DNA of 64,000 bases from Catonella massiliensis (GTDB taxonomy: Bacteria > Bacillota > Clostridia > Lachnospirales > Lachnospiraceae): contig NZ_JAEPRJ010000001.1 in NCBI RefSeq assembly GCF_016651435.1, positions 930,001 through 994,000 of the forward strand. The letters run 5' to 3'. Positions 1 to 8,325 of this stretch are shown piece by piece. The notes under the pieces are model-generated. The model ran no database searches. It was not told the origin of the DNA and saw nothing but the letters and a program-made list of their open reading frames with translations. The translations under genes were made by a program, and so were the position numbers. Position 1 is the stretch's first letter. Each line of letters opens with the position of its first letter.

Positions 1-103
1 ATTTAACTATTCTCCTTGTTGTAATTATGAAAATAGCTTATACTAATATAGAGCAAGACACATTCATAAAATAACATATTTTTAGAAAGGTAGGAAAGGT
101 ACA

Positions 104-589
104 ATGAAGATTATTGGCTTTCACAATCCTTAGGAAGATTATGGTTTCCTGAGTAATTGGTATTTATCAGATTTTCGAATTGATGGTATAGAATTTTCAT
201 CTATGGAGCAATACATGATGTATGAAAAAGCTCTATGTTTTGGTGATGAAAAAATAGCAAAAGAAATTTTAGCCGAAAGAGATGTGGCTAGAATAAAGGA
301 GCTAGGAAGGCTTGTATCAGGCTATGATGATTATATTTGGAATGGAGTACGGCAGATAGTAATATACGAAGGGCTTATGGCTAAATTTTCTCAAAATGAT
401 TCTCTAAAAAGTAAATTACTTGATACAAAGGATTGTACATTGGTAGAGTGTGCAGTTAAAGATAGAATCTGGGGAATAGGGCTTTCTATGACAGATCAAA
501 GAAGATTTATACCCTCAGAGTGGCAGGGACATAACTATCTTGGATATGCACTTATGATGGTTAGGGACAAGCTGAAAAATCAAATATAA
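104..589 (+). pseudogene. NADAR (YbiA/DUF1768-like) gene interrupted by an in-frame amber codon
   Basis: NADAR proteins are small N-glycosidases acting on ADP-ribose-related or riboflavin-pathway intermediates. An ATG at 104, preceded by an AGGAAAGG ribosome site, opens a 162-codon frame whose tenth codon (131-133) is TAG. The residues after the stop (EDYGFLSNW, then IDGIEFSSMEQYM) are the family's N-terminal signature, so the true gene starts at 104, not at the next ATG (203). The part from 203 gives 128 aa with the C-terminal motif SEWQGHNYLGYALMMVRD. A protein starting at 203 would lack the conserved YGFLSN segment. This is a single nonsense change, a sequencing error, or possibly a suppressed amber. 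Family assignment is confident; functional status is open. Confidence 0.75.
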
Positions 590-608
590 TATAAAAGGAG
601 AAGCGCTT

Positions 609-2051
609 ATGAAGAAACTTGAGAACAAGATTATGCTCATCACCTATGCTGACTGCATGGGAAATAACTTTAAGGACCTATCTCGGGTGCTTGACAAGCA
701 TTTTAGTAAGGCTGTTGGAGGAGTCCATATCCTGCCGTTTTTCCCATCGTCAGGCGACAGAGGCTTTGCTCCTATGAGATACGATGTAGTGGATGAGGCC
801 TTTGGTGACTGGGATGATGTTACGAAGCTTTCTGAGAAGTATTATCTTATGTTTGACTATATGTTAAACCACATAAGTGCGCAAAGTCCTTATTATAAGG
901 ACTTTCTCAAAAACAAGGATAAGAGTCCGTACAAGGACCTGTTTATCAGATACAAGGATTTCTGGGAAAATGGAGAGCCTACAGAAGCTGAGGTAGATGC
1001 CATCTACAAGAGAAAGCCTAGAGCACCTTATGTAGAGGCACATTTTGAAGACGGAACTACAGAGAAGGTATGGTGTACCTTTGACGAAGAGCAGATAGAT
1101 ATTAACTGCCCTTCAGATACTGCCAAAAAGTTCCTCGTTGACAACCTTACAAGTATGGCAAAGAGGGGAGCCGCTATTATAAGGCTTGATGCCTTTGCCT
1201 ATGCTACAAAGAAAGCGGGTACAAGCTGTTTCTTTGTAGAGCCTTATGTATGGGAGCTTCTATCAGAAGTTACTGATGTACTTTCACCTACAGGAGTTAC
1301 CATTCTTCCTGAGATTCACGAGCATTACACCATTCCTTTTAAGATAGCAGAAAAGGGTTACTTTGTTTATGACTTTGCCCTTCCTATGCTTCTTCTCAAT
1401 TCGCTTTACTATGGACAGACAAAGCATCTTAAAGAATGGCTGCTAAAATCTCCTAACAAGCAGTTTACTACTCTTGACACACACGATGGTATAGGTGTGG
1501 TAGATGTAAAGGACCTGCTTCCTGATGAAGAGATTGAGAGAACAAAGGAAGATATATTTAAGTTTGGCGCCAATGTTAAGAAGATATACAATACAGCCGC
1601 TTACAACAACCTTGATATCTATCAGGTGAACTGTACATACTATGCGGCTCTCGGAGACCATGATGATGCTTACCTCTTAGCAAGGGCAGTACAGTTCTTT
1701 GCAAAGGGCATACCTCAGGTGTACTATGTGGGACTTCTTGCAGGTAAGAACGACCTTAAGCTTCTTGAAGAAACTAAAGTAGGTAGAAACATCAACAGGC
1801 ATTATTACACCTTGGAGGAAGTGGACAAAGAGGTAGAACGCCCTGTAGTAAGAGATTTGCTTAAGCTTATGGAGTTTAGAAATACCTCTAAGGCCTTTGC
1901 CCTCGATGGTAAGTTTGAAATACCTGATACTGATGAGGATAAGCTTCACATAATTAGAGAGGCTGAGGGAGAAAGGGCTGAACTTATAGCTGATTTTAAG
2001 ACTAAGAAGTTTAGGGTACTTTCAAATGGAGAAGAGATTTTTAGCAATTAA
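609..2051 (+). CDS. gtfA: Sucrose phosphorylase (GH13 subfamily 18)
   Basis: Phosphorolyses sucrose to alpha-glucose-1-phosphate and fructose in the cytoplasm. The 480-aa length fits the family. Visible GH13 landmarks: the N-terminal ITYADCMGNN and LPFFPSSGDRGFAP segments, MLNHIS, the nucleophile Asp194 in RLDAFAY, the acid/base Glu235 in EIHEHY, and the third catalytic region DTHDGIGVVD at about 290-299. GIPQVYYVGLLAG lies near the C-terminal third. The start has an AAAAGGAGAAG ribosome site. It follows the broken NADAR gene by 19 nt and is not beside a sugar transporter, so sucrose uptake must be encoded elsewhere. Related glucosylglycerate or sucrose-6-phosphate phosphorylases cannot be fully excluded, but the D-THDGIG motif favours sucrose phosphorylase. 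Confidence 0.88.
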   Translation: MKKLENKIMLITYADCMGNNFKDLSRVLDKHFSKAVGGVHILPFFPSSGDRGFAPMRYDVVDEAFGDWDDVTKLSEKYYLMFDYMLNHISAQSPYYKDFLKNKDKSPYKDLFIRYKDFWENGEPTEAEVDAIYKRKPRAPYVEAHFEDGTTEKVWCTFDEEQIDINCPSDTAKKFLVDNLTSMAKRGAAIIRLDAFAYATKKAGTSCFFVEPYVWELLSEVTDVLSPTGVTILPEIHEHYTIPFKIAEKGYFVYDFALPMLLLNSLYYGQTKHLKEWLLKSPNKQFTTLDTHDGIGVVDVKDLLPDEEIERTKEDIFKFGANVKKIYNTAAYNNLDIYQVNCTYYAALGDHDDAYLLARAVQFFAKGIPQVYYVGLLAGKNDLKLLEETKVGRNINRHYYTLEEVDKEVERPVVRDLLKLMEFRNTSKAFALDGKFEIPDTDEDKLHIIREAEGERAELIADFKTKKFRVLSNGEEIFSN

Positions 2052-2068
2052 GATTAAAAAATAGTATT

Positions 2069-2139
2069 ATACAGCAGTCAAAATGGCAAGAGTTTTTACG
2101 AGCTTATATGTAAAAATGAAGCCTATTTTGACGCTGTAT
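2069..2139. repeat. Large imperfect inverted repeat between gtfA and the CapA-like gene
   Basis: ATACAGC-a-GTCAAAAT (2069-2084) pairs with ATTTTGAC-GCTGTAT (2125-2139), giving 15 base pairs with one bulge. GGC/GCC (2085-2087 with 2121-2123) continues the stem, and an inner hairpin TTTTTAC/GTAAAAA lies at 2093-2116. No T-run follows, so it is not a canonical terminator. It could be an RNA processing or attenuation structure, or a small palindromic element. Confidence 0.6.
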
Positions 2140-2167
2140 CTTAATGTCTATATAAAGAAGGGGGATT

Positions 2168-3349
2168 ATGAAACTTAAAAAAATAGTAACATTGTGGCTT
2201 TCATTGGTTTTATTTACTGCCAATATAACATCGCAATATAAGGCATTTGCAGATAATGAAGTAGGAAATGAAGTTAAAAATGAAACTGCTAAGGAAGCAA
2301 AGCAGAAAAGTAAGGAAAACGAGCTTGACCTTGTTATGGCGGGGGATGTACTTTTACACACACGGCTTGCTTACTGGTCGGAGGATGGAAAGGGAGGCTA
2401 TGATTTCAATCCAATATTTAAGCTAATTAAGCCCATTATCAAAAAAGCAGATTTGGCTATAGTCAATCAGGAAACAATCCTTGGCGGTAAAGAGCTTGGG
2501 GTAAGTGGCTATCCTACCTTCAATGGTCCTTATGAACTGGGAGATGCAATTGCAAATGCAGGCTTTGATGTAGTTCTTCAAAGCAACAACCACTCACTTG
2601 ACAGGGGGAAGCAGGGAATATACAACTGTCTTAACTTCTGGAAAAAATATCCTAAGATAAAGACTGTTGGTATAAATACCTCTGAGGCTCAGAAAAAGAA
2701 GCTCTGCATTTACAAGAAAAACGGAATAAAAGTTGCGATTCTTAACTATACCTACGGAACCAATGGAATCCCTCTTCCAAAGGATATGCCTTATGCAGTC
2801 AACTATCTTGTAAAAGATGAGGTAATAAATGATATAAAAAGGGCTGAAAAGGAGGCAGACTTTACTATAGTATGCCCACACTGGGGGACGGAGTACTTTA
2901 GAGGAATCTCAGATTATCAAAAGATCTGGAGCAAGATATTTGTGGAAAACGGAGTTGACCTTGTGCTTGGCGCTCACCCACATGTAATAGAGCCTATTAA
3001 ATATGTGACAGATAAGAAAACAGGACATAAGATGCTGGTATACTATTCACTTGGGAACTTTGTTAACAGCACCATGTCAGATGGAAGGGTTGGAGACAGA
3101 TATGTAGGAGGCCTTGCCAAGGTTAAGCTTAAAAGAGGGACTGATAATAAGGTGAGGATAGCGAAATACGGAGTGAAGGCGACTGTTATGCATAACGGTG
3201 GAACAAGATTTGGCTCCAGTATATATCCTTTAACCCAATATACAGAAGAACTCGCAAAGAAAAATGTAATGAAGACACAGGACTATATGTTTTCACTAAA
3301 TTTCTGTAAAAAGGTCTGCAATGAAGTTTGGGGTAAGCTTTGGGATTGA
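2168..3349 (+). CDS. CapA family protein (metallophosphoesterase-like fold), secreted
   Basis: 393 aa with an N-terminal signal segment (about residues 8-28). The CapA/PgsA-like domain is recognisable from LVMAGDVLLHT, the NQET motif, SNNHSLDRG, HWGTEY, LGAHPHVIEP and YYSLGNFV, in the order usual for this family. CapA proteins were named from poly-gamma-glutamate capsule synthesis, but most members act in unknown extracytoplasmic roles, and there are no capB/capC neighbours here. The ribosome site AAGAAGGGGG precedes the ATG. It is separated from gtfA by a 116-nt gap holding a large inverted repeat. Substrate unknown. Confidence 0.82.
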   Translation: MKLKKIVTLWLSLVLFTANITSQYKAFADNEVGNEVKNETAKEAKQKSKENELDLVMAGDVLLHTRLAYWSEDGKGGYDFNPIFKLIKPIIKKADLAIVNQETILGGKELGVSGYPTFNGPYELGDAIANAGFDVVLQSNNHSLDRGKQGIYNCLNFWKKYPKIKTVGINTSEAQKKKLCIYKKNGIKVAILNYTYGTNGIPLPKDMPYAVNYLVKDEVINDIKRAEKEADFTIVCPHWGTEYFRGISDYQKIWSKIFVENGVDLVLGAHPHVIEPIKYVTDKKTGHKMLVYYSLGNFVNSTMSDGRVGDRYVGGLAKVKLKRGTDNKVRIAKYGVKATVMHNGGTRFGSSIYPLTQYTEELAKKNVMKTQDYMFSLNFCKKVCNEVWGKLWD

Positions 3350-3543
3350 TTTCGTTATAAGGCTATTTTAATGGTAAAAATGACGATATTTGCATTTACA
3401 CTTGAAAAAAATAGGATAACCATTTAGACTAAGTTAGACTTGATTTAATGCTTAGGAGTTAAAACCAGTGAATTCAGTGTGGCTTGCTTTCAATAGGATT
3501 CATTGACTTTTGTAACTAAAATAAAAATAGAAAAGGAAATAAT

Positions 3544-3738
3544 ATGAAAAGAGATAAAATAGCTTGTAATTGTGAAAGTGTAACTTATGGACAGATAATT
3601 GACGCTGTGAATGGCGGAGCAAAGACCTTCGAAGAGGTTTCTGAGATAACAGGCTGTAGCACCGGCTGTGGCGGATGTCGTGAGTTCATTGAGGTATTTG
3701 TAAGGGATTTGGTTATGTTCCCTGAGGATCAGGAATAA
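3544..3738 (+). CDS. BFD-like [2Fe-2S]-binding protein
   Basis: A 64-aa protein with the Fer2_BFD pattern: Cys8-x-Cys10, then Cys38-x3-Cys42 and Cys45 (GCSTGCGGC). Four of these would coordinate a [2Fe-2S] cluster as in bacterioferritin-associated ferredoxin; the fifth is extra. Stand-alone BFD domains in Clostridia usually serve as small electron or Fe-S modules with unidentified partners. It lies 19 nt upstream of a peroxiredoxin gene on the same strand, so a joint role in redox or iron homeostasis is plausible but inferred. The 194-nt upstream gap shows no feature I can name. Confidence 0.8.
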   Translation: MKRDKIACNCESVTYGQIIDAVNGGAKTFEEVSEITGCSTGCGGCREFIEVFVRDLVMFPEDQE

Positions 3739-3757
3739 GCACAGAATAGGAGGGACT

Positions 3758-4210
3758 ATGTTAGAAGTAGGAACAAAGGCACCGGATTTTAATTTGCCGG
3801 ATCAGGATGGCAATATGCATTCGCTATCAGAGTACAAAGGAAAGAAGCTTATACTTTATTTTTATCCAAAGGATAGTACCTCGGGCTGTACAAAGCAGGC
3901 CTGTGGATATTCTGAGAGATATCCTCTTTTTACTGAAAAAGGTGTAGAGGTGATTGGAATAAGCAAAGACAGTGTGGCTTCACACAAGAAATTTCAGGAA
4001 AAGAATTCACTGTCATTTACTATTCTTTCTGATGAGGAGTTAACTGCAATCAAGGCTTATGACGTGTGGCATAAAAAGAAGATGGCAGGAAGAGAGTATA
4101 TGGGGGTTGTAAGGACTACCTATCTAATAGATGAAGATGGAATCATAATCAAAGCTAATGATAAGGTTAAGGCAGAAAAAGATCCTGAAAATATGCTTGG
4201 AGAAATATAG
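3758..4210 (+). CDS. bcp: Thioredoxin-dependent peroxiredoxin, Bcp/PrxQ type
   Basis: Reduces hydrogen and alkyl peroxides using thiol donors. The 150-aa protein carries the Bcp active-site segment FYPKDSTSGCTKQACGY: peroxidatic Cys44 and, five residues on, resolving Cys49, the arrangement of atypical 2-Cys PrxQ enzymes. VVRTTYLIDEDGII near the C terminus is also conserved. It has a GGAGGG ribosome site and probably shares a transcript with the upstream BFD protein, ending at the hairpin at 4326-4360. Confidence 0.9.
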   Translation: MLEVGTKAPDFNLPDQDGNMHSLSEYKGKKLILYFYPKDSTSGCTKQACGYSERYPLFTEKGVEVIGISKDSVASHKKFQEKNSLSFTILSDEELTAIKAYDVWHKKKMAGREYMGVVRTTYLIDEDGIIIKANDKVKAEKDPENMLGEI

Positions 4211-4218
4211 TTAATTTG

Positions 4219-4279
4219 CTGCGAGAATAGAGCAGTAGACGCAATTTAGTTATAGCCGCTGCGAGGATAGAGTAGTAGA
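4219..4279. repeat. Imperfect 21-bp direct repeat, 40-bp period
   Basis: CTGCGAGAATAGAGCAGTAG at 4219-4238 recurs as CTGCGAGGATAGAGTAGTAG at 4259-4278 (2 differences), and the following GCAATTTAGTTATA resembles GTGATTTAGTCATA further on. It lies in the untranslated stretch after bcp. Purpose unknown. Confidence 0.6.
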
Positions 4280-4325
4280 AAAGGTTTTATTATACGAGAG
4301 ATTAGAGGCAGTGATTTAGTCATAA

Positions 4326-4360
4326 AAAAGGAGTCAGGTGGAATGTACCTGACTCCTTTT
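4326..4360. terminator. Bidirectional Rho-independent terminator
   Basis: A perfect 14-bp stem, AAAAGGAGTCAGGT (4326-4339) with ACCTGACTCCTTTT (4347-4360), and a 7-nt loop. A/T runs flank both sides, so it can serve bcp (+) and the convergent EAL-HDOD gene (-). Confidence 0.9.
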
Positions 4361-4397
4361 ATTCCCGGAGATGTATTATAATTTTAACAGGAATTTC

Positions 4398-5606
4398 TTA
4401 TACGCCCTCCATGATTCTATCTGACCATTCAATGGACTCCATATACCAGCCTCCAAGGCGGTTTGAGTCAATACCAAGCTTAGATGCTATACGGTCTAAC
4501 TTCTCCCAGTCAGCCTGCTCATAGGCTTCTGCCAGTTCAAGAACAGGTTCAAGAGGGCCTTCTCGTTTGACAAGAGCATCCTTGATATCACTGCTTATGG
4601 ATAAGTCAGCCATAGCTTCTTCCATTGTGAGATCAAGCATGGCATCCAGTACGCTAAAGAGACACATAAGCGATACTTCAGAAGCCCTTGTATAGAGGCT
4701 TCCGGTATTATTGGCAACCAGCTCTCCAAACTTTGAACGTATAAGAGAAGTCCTTATAAGCTCGTGAGGCTTATTTACAGAGAGATCCTGTAGCATCATA
4801 ATATGCACCCAGCGTTCAAAGTCGGTAAGTCCCATCTTGACAAGTGCTGATTTAAGTCCTTTTTGTATGTCATGTTCATTCTTCTTGCTGACCACATTTA
4901 CCAGTCTGTATGCGACTGAAACATCAGTTTCAAGTATTTCAGCCAGTCCCTGGAAAGAAGGTTCTTCCTGATGCAGCTCATTAAGTATCCTTCTGTATAT
5001 AGTGATATCAGGTTTCTTGCCTTTAAGCCCCGCAATTATAACAGGCTTACTAAAAAAGTAACCTTGAAAGAGTTGGAAGCCCATTTTACGGGCGGCTATG
5101 AACTCTTCCTCAGTTTCAACCTTCTCAGCTAAAAGCACCTTTTTACGCCTGAGTGCTTCCATTACCTCATCCTGAATTGTATCAAGAGGAGTAGCTATAA
5201 GGTCATATTTGATGATATCAGCAACCGGAACTATCTTAAAGTCTTTGATGCTCTGTACAAAGTCATCTAAGGCAATACGATATCCTTCTTTATGCAAACT
5301 ATCTAAACGGCGCATAAGCCGTGCGTCAACTTCGACATCTTCCAGAACCTCAATGATAAGGGTAGAAGGATCTACCAGCTCAATGGAATTGGACATAAGT
5401 GAATTGTAGTTGAAATTGACAAAGGCCTTTTTATCTCCAACTATCTTATCTACTCCAATCTCAAAAAGCCCACCGAGCACTACAGCAGTCGAACTTTCGG
5501 CGCTGGTACCGTTGTAAGCGTCGGATGTATTGCTGCCTCTAAAAAGCAACTCATATCCATATACTTCTTTGGTCTTATCAAATATGGGCTGTCTCGCAAT
5601 AAACAT
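4398..5606 (-). CDS. EAL and HDOD domain protein (YuxH-like)
   Basis: A 402-aa two-domain signalling protein: an N-terminal EAL-family domain (about residues 1-190, starting FIARQPIFDK and YGYELLFRG) and a C-terminal HDOD domain (about 200-390). The first EAL motif reads YELLFR and the usual run of metal-binding acidic residues is not evident, which is typical of this subfamily. It is therefore more likely a c-di-GMP-related sensor or scaffold than an active phosphodiesterase (inference). The ATG has an AAGGAAGGGATG ribosome site. Monocistronic on the minus strand and convergent with bcp. Confidence 0.85.
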   Translation of the reverse strand: MFIARQPIFDKTKEVYGYELLFRGSNTSDAYNGTSAESSTAVVLGGLFEIGVDKIVGDKKAFVNFNYNSLMSNSIELVDPSTLIIEVLEDVEVDARLMRRLDSLHKEGYRIALDDFVQSIKDFKIVPVADIIKYDLIATPLDTIQDEVMEALRRKKVLLAEKVETEEEFIAARKMGFQLFQGYFFSKPVIIAGLKGKKPDITIYRRILNELHQEEPSFQGLAEILETDVSVAYRLVNVVSKKNEHDIQKGLKSALVKMGLTDFERWVHIMMLQDLSVNKPHELIRTSLIRSKFGELVANNTGSLYTRASEVSLMCLFSVLDAMLDLTMEEAMADLSISSDIKDALVKREGPLEPVLELAEAYEQADWEKLDRIASKLGIDSNRLGGWYMESIEWSDRIMEGV

Positions 5607-6018
5607 ATAGGCATCCCTTCCTTAAGTTTTAGTTTAGTAAAGAACAAATATAAAACCACAAATAAGGCTTCCACAAAGCGAAACCGATTTTGTGATATTA
5701 TTAACAATACTCATAATTTATGAGTTTGATAAAAGGATAACAAAGCTAAAATATGAATATCCATAAATATTTTAGGCAAATTATAGTTATCTATCTAATT
5801 ATAACATTTTTATTAAGATTTGTTAAGTCAAAGAATCATTAAAAATAATATAAATTTACGCAAGGATTTACAGCATATAGATGAATTACAATATAAATAT
5901 GATGAAACCTTAGTGTCCAATATAAACAATTATGATAGGTTTGATAAGATGGTGAAGGTGGGCAGGTGATTATTGAATATTGCACTAAATGAATCTTAAA
6001 AAAATATAAAATTTGTAT
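5607..6018. other. Divergent intergenic region
   Basis: About 400 bp between two divergently transcribed units. It contains a short perfect palindrome CTCATAA-T-TTATGAG (5710-5724), in the likely promoter area of the minus-strand EAL-HDOD gene, and an AT-rich stretch leading to the Fur-like box. No credible open frame or RNA gene is visible on either strand. Confidence 0.5.
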
Positions 6019-6037
6019 AATAATGATATTGATTATT
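6016..6037 (+). promoter_or_regulatory. Fur-like box overlapping a -10 element
   Basis: AATAATGATATTGATTATT (6019-6037) matches the classical 19-bp Fur consensus at 15 positions and is an inverted repeat. A TATAAT (6016-6021) overlaps its left edge, so a bound repressor would block the promoter. The operon downstream is an iron-siderophore importer, which fits iron repression. The -35 is weak. Confidence 0.7.
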
Positions 6038-6170
6038 ATTTACGAAATTGTTATATTTAAGCCATAACATAATAAGACACAGAAAAGTGCAAAAGATATG
6101 CAATTGCAATTATGAGGGGAAAATGCATAACTGTTGTATTCTCTGTAAAACGTGTGAAGAAAGGGAAATT

Positions 6171-7307
6171 ATGAGAATTAAAAATGTATTAAGTGCAGTA
6201 ATACCAATGGCGCTTGCAGTTGCCTTGGTTACAGGTTGTGGAGCTAAGAATGGAGAGAGTGCAAATTCTGCTGCGTCCAAGACCGCAAGCGTGACAAGTT
6301 CAGCAAAGTCATCATCCACAGAGGCTAAAGACAACAAAACGTCTACCGCATCAAGTTCCGCTTCTACGGGCAGTGCTTCATCAAGCTCCACAGCTATGGC
6401 TTCATTTCCTATAACAATGAAGCATGCATACGGGGAGACTGTAATTAAGTCAAAACCTGAAAGAGTAGTAACACTTGACTGGAACAATGCGGACGCGGTT
6501 TTGGCTCTTGGAATTGTTCCTGTAGGAACAGCTAGGGCAAACTGGGGACCTGTTACTGATAAGGGCCTTTTGCCTTGGACTGAGGCAAAATTCAAGGAGC
6601 TTGGTACAGAAAATCCCAATGTGTTTAACGACCTTGAAGGCTATGACTATGAGGCTGTAGCAGCAGCCAAGCCTGATATAATAGTAGCTCCTTACTCAGG
6701 AATGGATGAAAAGGCATATAAGCGCCTTTCTGAGATAGCACCAACCCTTCCATTCAGAGAAACAGCTTGGAAGACCACCTGGAGAGAACAGACAGTTGAG
6801 GCCGCAGAGGCTTTGGGACTAAAGAGCGAGGGAGAGAAGCTGGTTTCTGATACAGATGCATTCATAAAAGAAAACCTCGCAAAATATCCTAATCTTGCGA
6901 ACAAGAGTGTAGCAATGTGTTATATTAATGCAGCTGACCTAAGTAACTTTTCCGTTTATAGAACAGCAGATCCAAGAGGGGCATATCTTACAGACTTAGG
7001 CTTTACTTTTCCTGAAAAGGTAGAGGCACAGGCAAAAGATAAAAATGCATTCTATGTGCAGATATCTTCTGAACTGGCAGTTGATGCCCTAAGTGATACA
7101 GACATTATCATAACTTACGGTGATGATAAGACAGTTGCAGCCTTGAAGAAAGATGCAATCTTCTCTAAGATTCCGGCAGTCAAAGAGGGCAGGGTAGTGG
7201 TGCTTGACAGCAACGGCAATCTTGCTGCAGCCTGCAATCCTTCAGTGCTTTCTATAAAGGCAGAGCTTGTGAACTATCTTGAAGCAATAAATGCAGTAGT
7301 TAAATAA
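6171..7307 (+). CDS. Iron-siderophore ABC transporter substrate-binding lipoprotein
   Basis: Captures ferric siderophore outside the membrane. I choose the ATG at 6171 (ribosome site GAAAGGGAAA) rather than the in-frame upstream ATG at 6048, because it places a lipoprotein signal peptide at the N terminus: MRIKNVLSAV, hydrophobic core, lipobox LVTGC with Cys23. The result is 378 aa. A Ser/Ala/Thr-rich linker (about 25-80) precedes the FecB/FepB-like domain, with ERVVTLDWNNADAVLALG and, later, DTDIIITYGDD. It begins a four-gene operon. Which siderophore is bound cannot be read from the sequence. Confidence 0.9.
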   Translation: MRIKNVLSAVIPMALAVALVTGCGAKNGESANSAASKTASVTSSAKSSSTEAKDNKTSTASSSASTGSASSSSTAMASFPITMKHAYGETVIKSKPERVVTLDWNNADAVLALGIVPVGTARANWGPVTDKGLLPWTEAKFKELGTENPNVFNDLEGYDYEAVAAAKPDIIVAPYSGMDEKAYKRLSEIAPTLPFRETAWKTTWREQTVEAAEALGLKSEGEKLVSDTDAFIKENLAKYPNLANKSVAMCYINAADLSNFSVYRTADPRGAYLTDLGFTFPEKVEAQAKDKNAFYVQISSELAVDALSDTDIIITYGDDKTVAALKKDAIFSKIPAVKEGRVVVLDSNGNLAAACNPSVLSIKAELVNYLEAINAVVK

Positions 7308-7326
7308 ATAAAAAGGCAGGGTAAAC

Positions 7327-8325
7327 ATGGGAAAGAAAAAGTTTGTATTTTCTATCATCTTATGCTTGGCCCTGCTTTCTATTATGGCAATATTTTCAAT
7401 ATCTTTGGGGGCTAAAAGTATAGCATTTACTAAGGTTATAGACGTTCTCCTTGGAAATGCTCCTGATAGCCTTGAGGCGACTATAATATTACAAAGAATT
7501 CCAAGAACCGTATTTGGCATACTTGCGGGAGGAGCACTTGGCATATCAGGGGCTCTTATGCAGAGCATAACAAGGAATCCTATTGCTGATCCAAGTATAC
7601 TTGGTGTAAATACCGGGGCCTCACTCTTCGTGGTTGCAGGTATAGCATTTTTTAATATTACAGTTGCGTATCAGTATATATGGCTTGCCATAATAGGAGC
7701 AGGAGTTACTGCAGTTTTTGTGTACAGTGTAGCAAGCATGGGCAAAGACGGTGCCACACCGCTAAAACTGGCACTCTCAGGTTCGGCTGTAAGCATAGTC
7801 TTAGGTTCACTTGTAAGTACCATAATGTTACCAAATAACCGGGTAATGGAAGCTTTTAGGTTCTGGCAGGTAGGGAGCATAGGAAGTGCAACATGGGAAA
7901 ATATTATGCTCATTAGTCCATTCCTAATAGTGGGATTTATTATATCAATGTTCATTTCAGGGTATTTGAATAATTTGGCTTTAGGAGATGAAGCCGCTAC
8001 GGCTCTTGGAACTAATGTAGTGATGACAAGAACAATAGGAGCACTTTCATCAGTACTATTATGCGGTGCTACTACAGCACTTGCAGGACCAATAGGCTTT
8101 GTAGGGCTTATCATACCTCATATTATAAGACTGATATTTGGAAGCGAAATGAGTAAGATGCTGCCTCTTTCTTTTCTGGGTTCAGCTATACTAATGCTTG
8201 TTTCAGACATAATAGGAAGAATAATAAGCTTGCCGGGAGAGACTGAAGTGGGGATAGTTACTGCTGTCATCGGTGCACCGGTATTCATTCTGGCCATTAG
8301 GAAAGGGAGGGTAAAGAGTCTATGA
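7327..8325 (+). CDS. FecCD-type iron-siderophore permease, first subunit
   Basis: 332-aa integral membrane protein of the BtuC/FecCD family with about nine or ten hydrophobic segments. Family motifs visible: RIPRTVFGILAGGALGISGALMQ, TRNPIADPSILGVNTGA, GPIGFVGLIIPHIIR and the C-terminal PGETEVGIVTAVIGAPVFI. It forms the translocation channel with the next gene product. Its last codons overlap the start of that gene by 4 nt (ATGA), indicating translational coupling. Confidence 0.92.
   Translation: MGKKKFVFSIILCLALLSIMAIFSISLGAKSIAFTKVIDVLLGNAPDSLEATIILQRIPRTVFGILAGGALGISGALMQSITRNPIADPSILGVNTGASLFVVAGIAFFNITVAYQYIWLAIIGAGVTAVFVYSVASMGKDGATPLKLALSGSAVSIVLGSLVSTIMLPNNRVMEAFRFWQVGSIGSATWENIMLISPFLIVGFIISMFISGYLNNLALGDEAATALGTNVVMTRTIGALSSVLLCGATTALAGPIGFVGLIIPHIIRLIFGSEMSKMLPLSFLGSAILMLVSDIIGRIISLPGETEVGIVTAVIGAPVFILAIRKGRVKSL

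Noticed and set aside
6048..6170. Upstream ATG giving a 419-aa siderophore-binding protein
   Set aside because: It would bury the lipoprotein signal peptide behind a polar Cys-rich extension; the ATG at 6171 has a proper ribosome site and lipobox spacing.
6110..6619. 169-aa minus-strand frame inside the siderophore-binding protein gene
   Set aside because: Shadow of the Ser/Ala-rich coding region; no initiation signals.
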